Origin: Paralvinella palmiformis
Taxonomy: Eukaryota > Annelida > Polychaeta > Terebellida > Alvinellidae
Direction of reading: 5' to 3'
NCBI GenBank assembly: GCA_025642065.1
Contig: JAODUP010001208.1
Span: 26,409 to 90,408 of the forward strand
Length of the DNA: 64,000 bases
Shown one piece after another: positions 62,530-64,000 of this stretch. The number at the start of each line of letters is the position of its first letter. The stretch's first letter is position 1. The position numbers and the translations under genes were made by a program. Below the pieces are notes generated by a model, which was not told the origin of the DNA, did not search any database, and worked only from the letters and a program-made list of their open reading frames with translations.

Positions 62530-62740
62530 ATGCACAAAGAATCTCGAACCGTGAATTCAAACTCTGGACGTTTCTTCATGGGACTGAATCCAGAGTGGCG
62601 ACTTTTCTTGCTGAGACATGTGCAATGTCTCACCAGTCCCTAAGCCGCCAAGCAAAATCAAAATACAAATCACCTACAGCCGTGGAGTTTGGGTGTAAAA
62701 CACCCAAGTCAGATCACGGCAGTAGTGAGAATGTTTAGCT
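62530..62740 (+). other. Open stretch of unknown nature with a strong hairpin
   Basis: The frame 62463-62738 includes 62530-62738, whose base composition is more balanced than its neighbours, but the peptide matches nothing I know. TTGGGTGT (62689-62696) and ACACCCAA (62700-62707) form an eight-pair stem with a three-base loop. GCCGTG (62679-62684) and CACGGC (62715-62720) extend it outside short bulges. Confidence 0.4.
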
Positions 62741-62929
62741 TAATTATCTAAGCAGCCCTATTTATAGCTATTTTTCAATTGATGTATCTTTCTTCAAAGC
62801 AATACTATATAAACTATATAACCCAATTGTCACTGCCTTCAAAGGTCAGTTTTTACAACGGGCAGGCGTCGCGAAGCGACTACTATTAAAAGTGTTTAGC
62901 TTAATTGCTATTAAAAGACTGATATCTGC

Positions 62930-63700
62930 GCTGAAGCAGACCGTATTAGGGCGTCATAGCTTCGATACTGTTTGAACTATGTTATCATTTTCAAACCTGA
63001 CCTAATTTCTGCTATTCTAACTAGTTCTTAATTTTATTTATGACAATCAGATTATACCTAATCTTGAATGTCATAGTACAAACTGGACATAACTGGACCT
63101 AGGAAGGATACTTCTATTCCCACATACAACCAAAGTGAATTTTATATGCAACTGAAGTTGTTATATAAAACACACCAACCGCGCGGACTGTGTCCAATGC
63201 CACCGCTCGAGATGCGATGCAGTGTTTCTATTCCTGAGTCAGGAGTACTTATAATGCTTTAAGAGCGTACTGTGCCTGCTACAGTCAGTTAAATGCTGGA
63301 TAACCAGGCCAGACACCTAAACGGCGTCCCCCCAGCGACGCAAATAGTATATGGAATATACAGCTCTAGATCAACTTTTCTTGAATGCAGGGACAAGGAA
63401 GTATAGTCTCCGCGCATAGAAAACGGAACTCTGCAACAACCGCAGCATAATATGCCTTGTGATATTTGCTGGAGGGTCAAATACCTCATAAACATACAAA
63501 TCCAATAAATACTATGACCTACTCGTCACTATTATAACAATTTACATTGGCGCTTTAGCAGACTGTTATGGCGGAATTGCCGTTCTATATATTAACATTT
63601 GTAAATCAGACCTTATGTCTGGTATACAAACTATAATTATAATATAGGGTTTTATTAATGACAAGGAGACTAGAGCTAGCCTCGAATGTCATAGTACAGA
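62930..63700 (-). repeat. R3 family, about 1.25 tandem units, minus strand
   Basis: GAATGTCATAGTACA occurs at 63066 and 63684, 618 bp apart, with GCGCT--AGCAGAC blocks at 62930 and 63550 as a second marker. The ~120-bp R3 block lies at 63195-63300, and the peptide segment DLELYIPYTIC is encoded at 63495-63289 on the minus strand. Unit order equals that at 5470-6225, circularly permuted. Confidence 0.75.
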
Positions 63701-63703
63701 CTG

Positions 63704-63752
63704 TGTGTGTGTGTGTGTGTGTGTGTGCATGTGCGTGTGCGCGCGCGCGCGT
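63704..63752. repeat. (GT)n-(GC)n microsatellite
   Basis: It lies directly at the edge of the R3 sequence. Confidence 0.93.
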
Positions 63753-64000
63753 ATTTATGTGCAAATGTGCTAAATATGTCTGCTTTCCATCTCTTATTTC
63801 CTTTGCTTATGCTATTTTATCCCTAGGATAAGAAGAATAATTCCTATTACACAAGTCTATAAACAAGGGTGTAAACAACGTGTTATGTTTTGTATATTAT
63901 CCATTAACGAACCCATCAACTTGTTATTGTATTTGTAAAGTTAAAAAGGTAGAGGATGGAGAATCTCTACTGAGATAGGAAATTAACCGTTAACTTATAT

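Overview
The window is eukaryotic, AT-rich and dominated by repeats. No convincing host gene, intact or partial, was found, and there is no bacterial or phage signature. The non-LTR families, the Penelope-like element with a GIY-YIG domain, the tRNA-derived SINE and the abundance of (CA)n, (TA)n and (ATT)n microsatellites suggest a lophotrochozoan animal. A mollusc is my best guess (low to moderate confidence); nothing fixes the species. It reads as intergenic or large-intron DNA.

Layout. 1.2-2.4 kb is an 18-bp minisatellite with a 180-bp higher-order duplication. 2.6-3.2 kb is a Jockey-like LINE fragment. 3.6-7.1 kb is a chain of three dispersed families, here called R1, R3 and R2. 8.2-9.25 kb is a decayed hAT transposon (transposase C-terminus plus one terminus). 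12.8-14.6 kb is a second R1 copy. 14.8-17.4 kb is a broken Penelope-like element with reverse transcriptase, GIY-YIG endonuclease and a hammerhead-like 3' hairpin. 17.9-26.9 kb is a nest of R2, R5, R1 and CR1-like LINE pieces ending in a 223-bp tandem duplication. 31.6-33.5 kb and 50.4-52.3 kb (minus) are two copies of one LINE family with endonuclease and/or reverse transcriptase remnants. 37.1-40.0 kb is the most complete R1 element, with about 430-bp inverted ends and a nested tRNA-derived SINE. 40-44.4 kb holds R5, a tandem duplication, R4 and a near-perfect 99-bp-arm palindrome. 45.5-46.4 kb is a LINE 3' end with an (ATT)n tail. 48.1-49.8 kb (minus) is a Jockey-like endonuclease/RT remnant. 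60.4-61.0 kb looks like an L1-type ORF1 remnant. 61.7-62.4 kb is a CR1-like endonuclease. 62.9-63.7 kb is R3 again, on the minus strand.

All coding remnants carry stops or frameshifts, so nothing autonomous is likely to be active here. The most useful signals are relationships between copies: nested insertions with empty sites in sister copies, microsatellites fixed at the same 3' end of one repeat family, a tandem family with a period near 600 bp, and foldback structures. All family assignments were made by reading translations and by eye alignment; boundaries are approximate unless stated.
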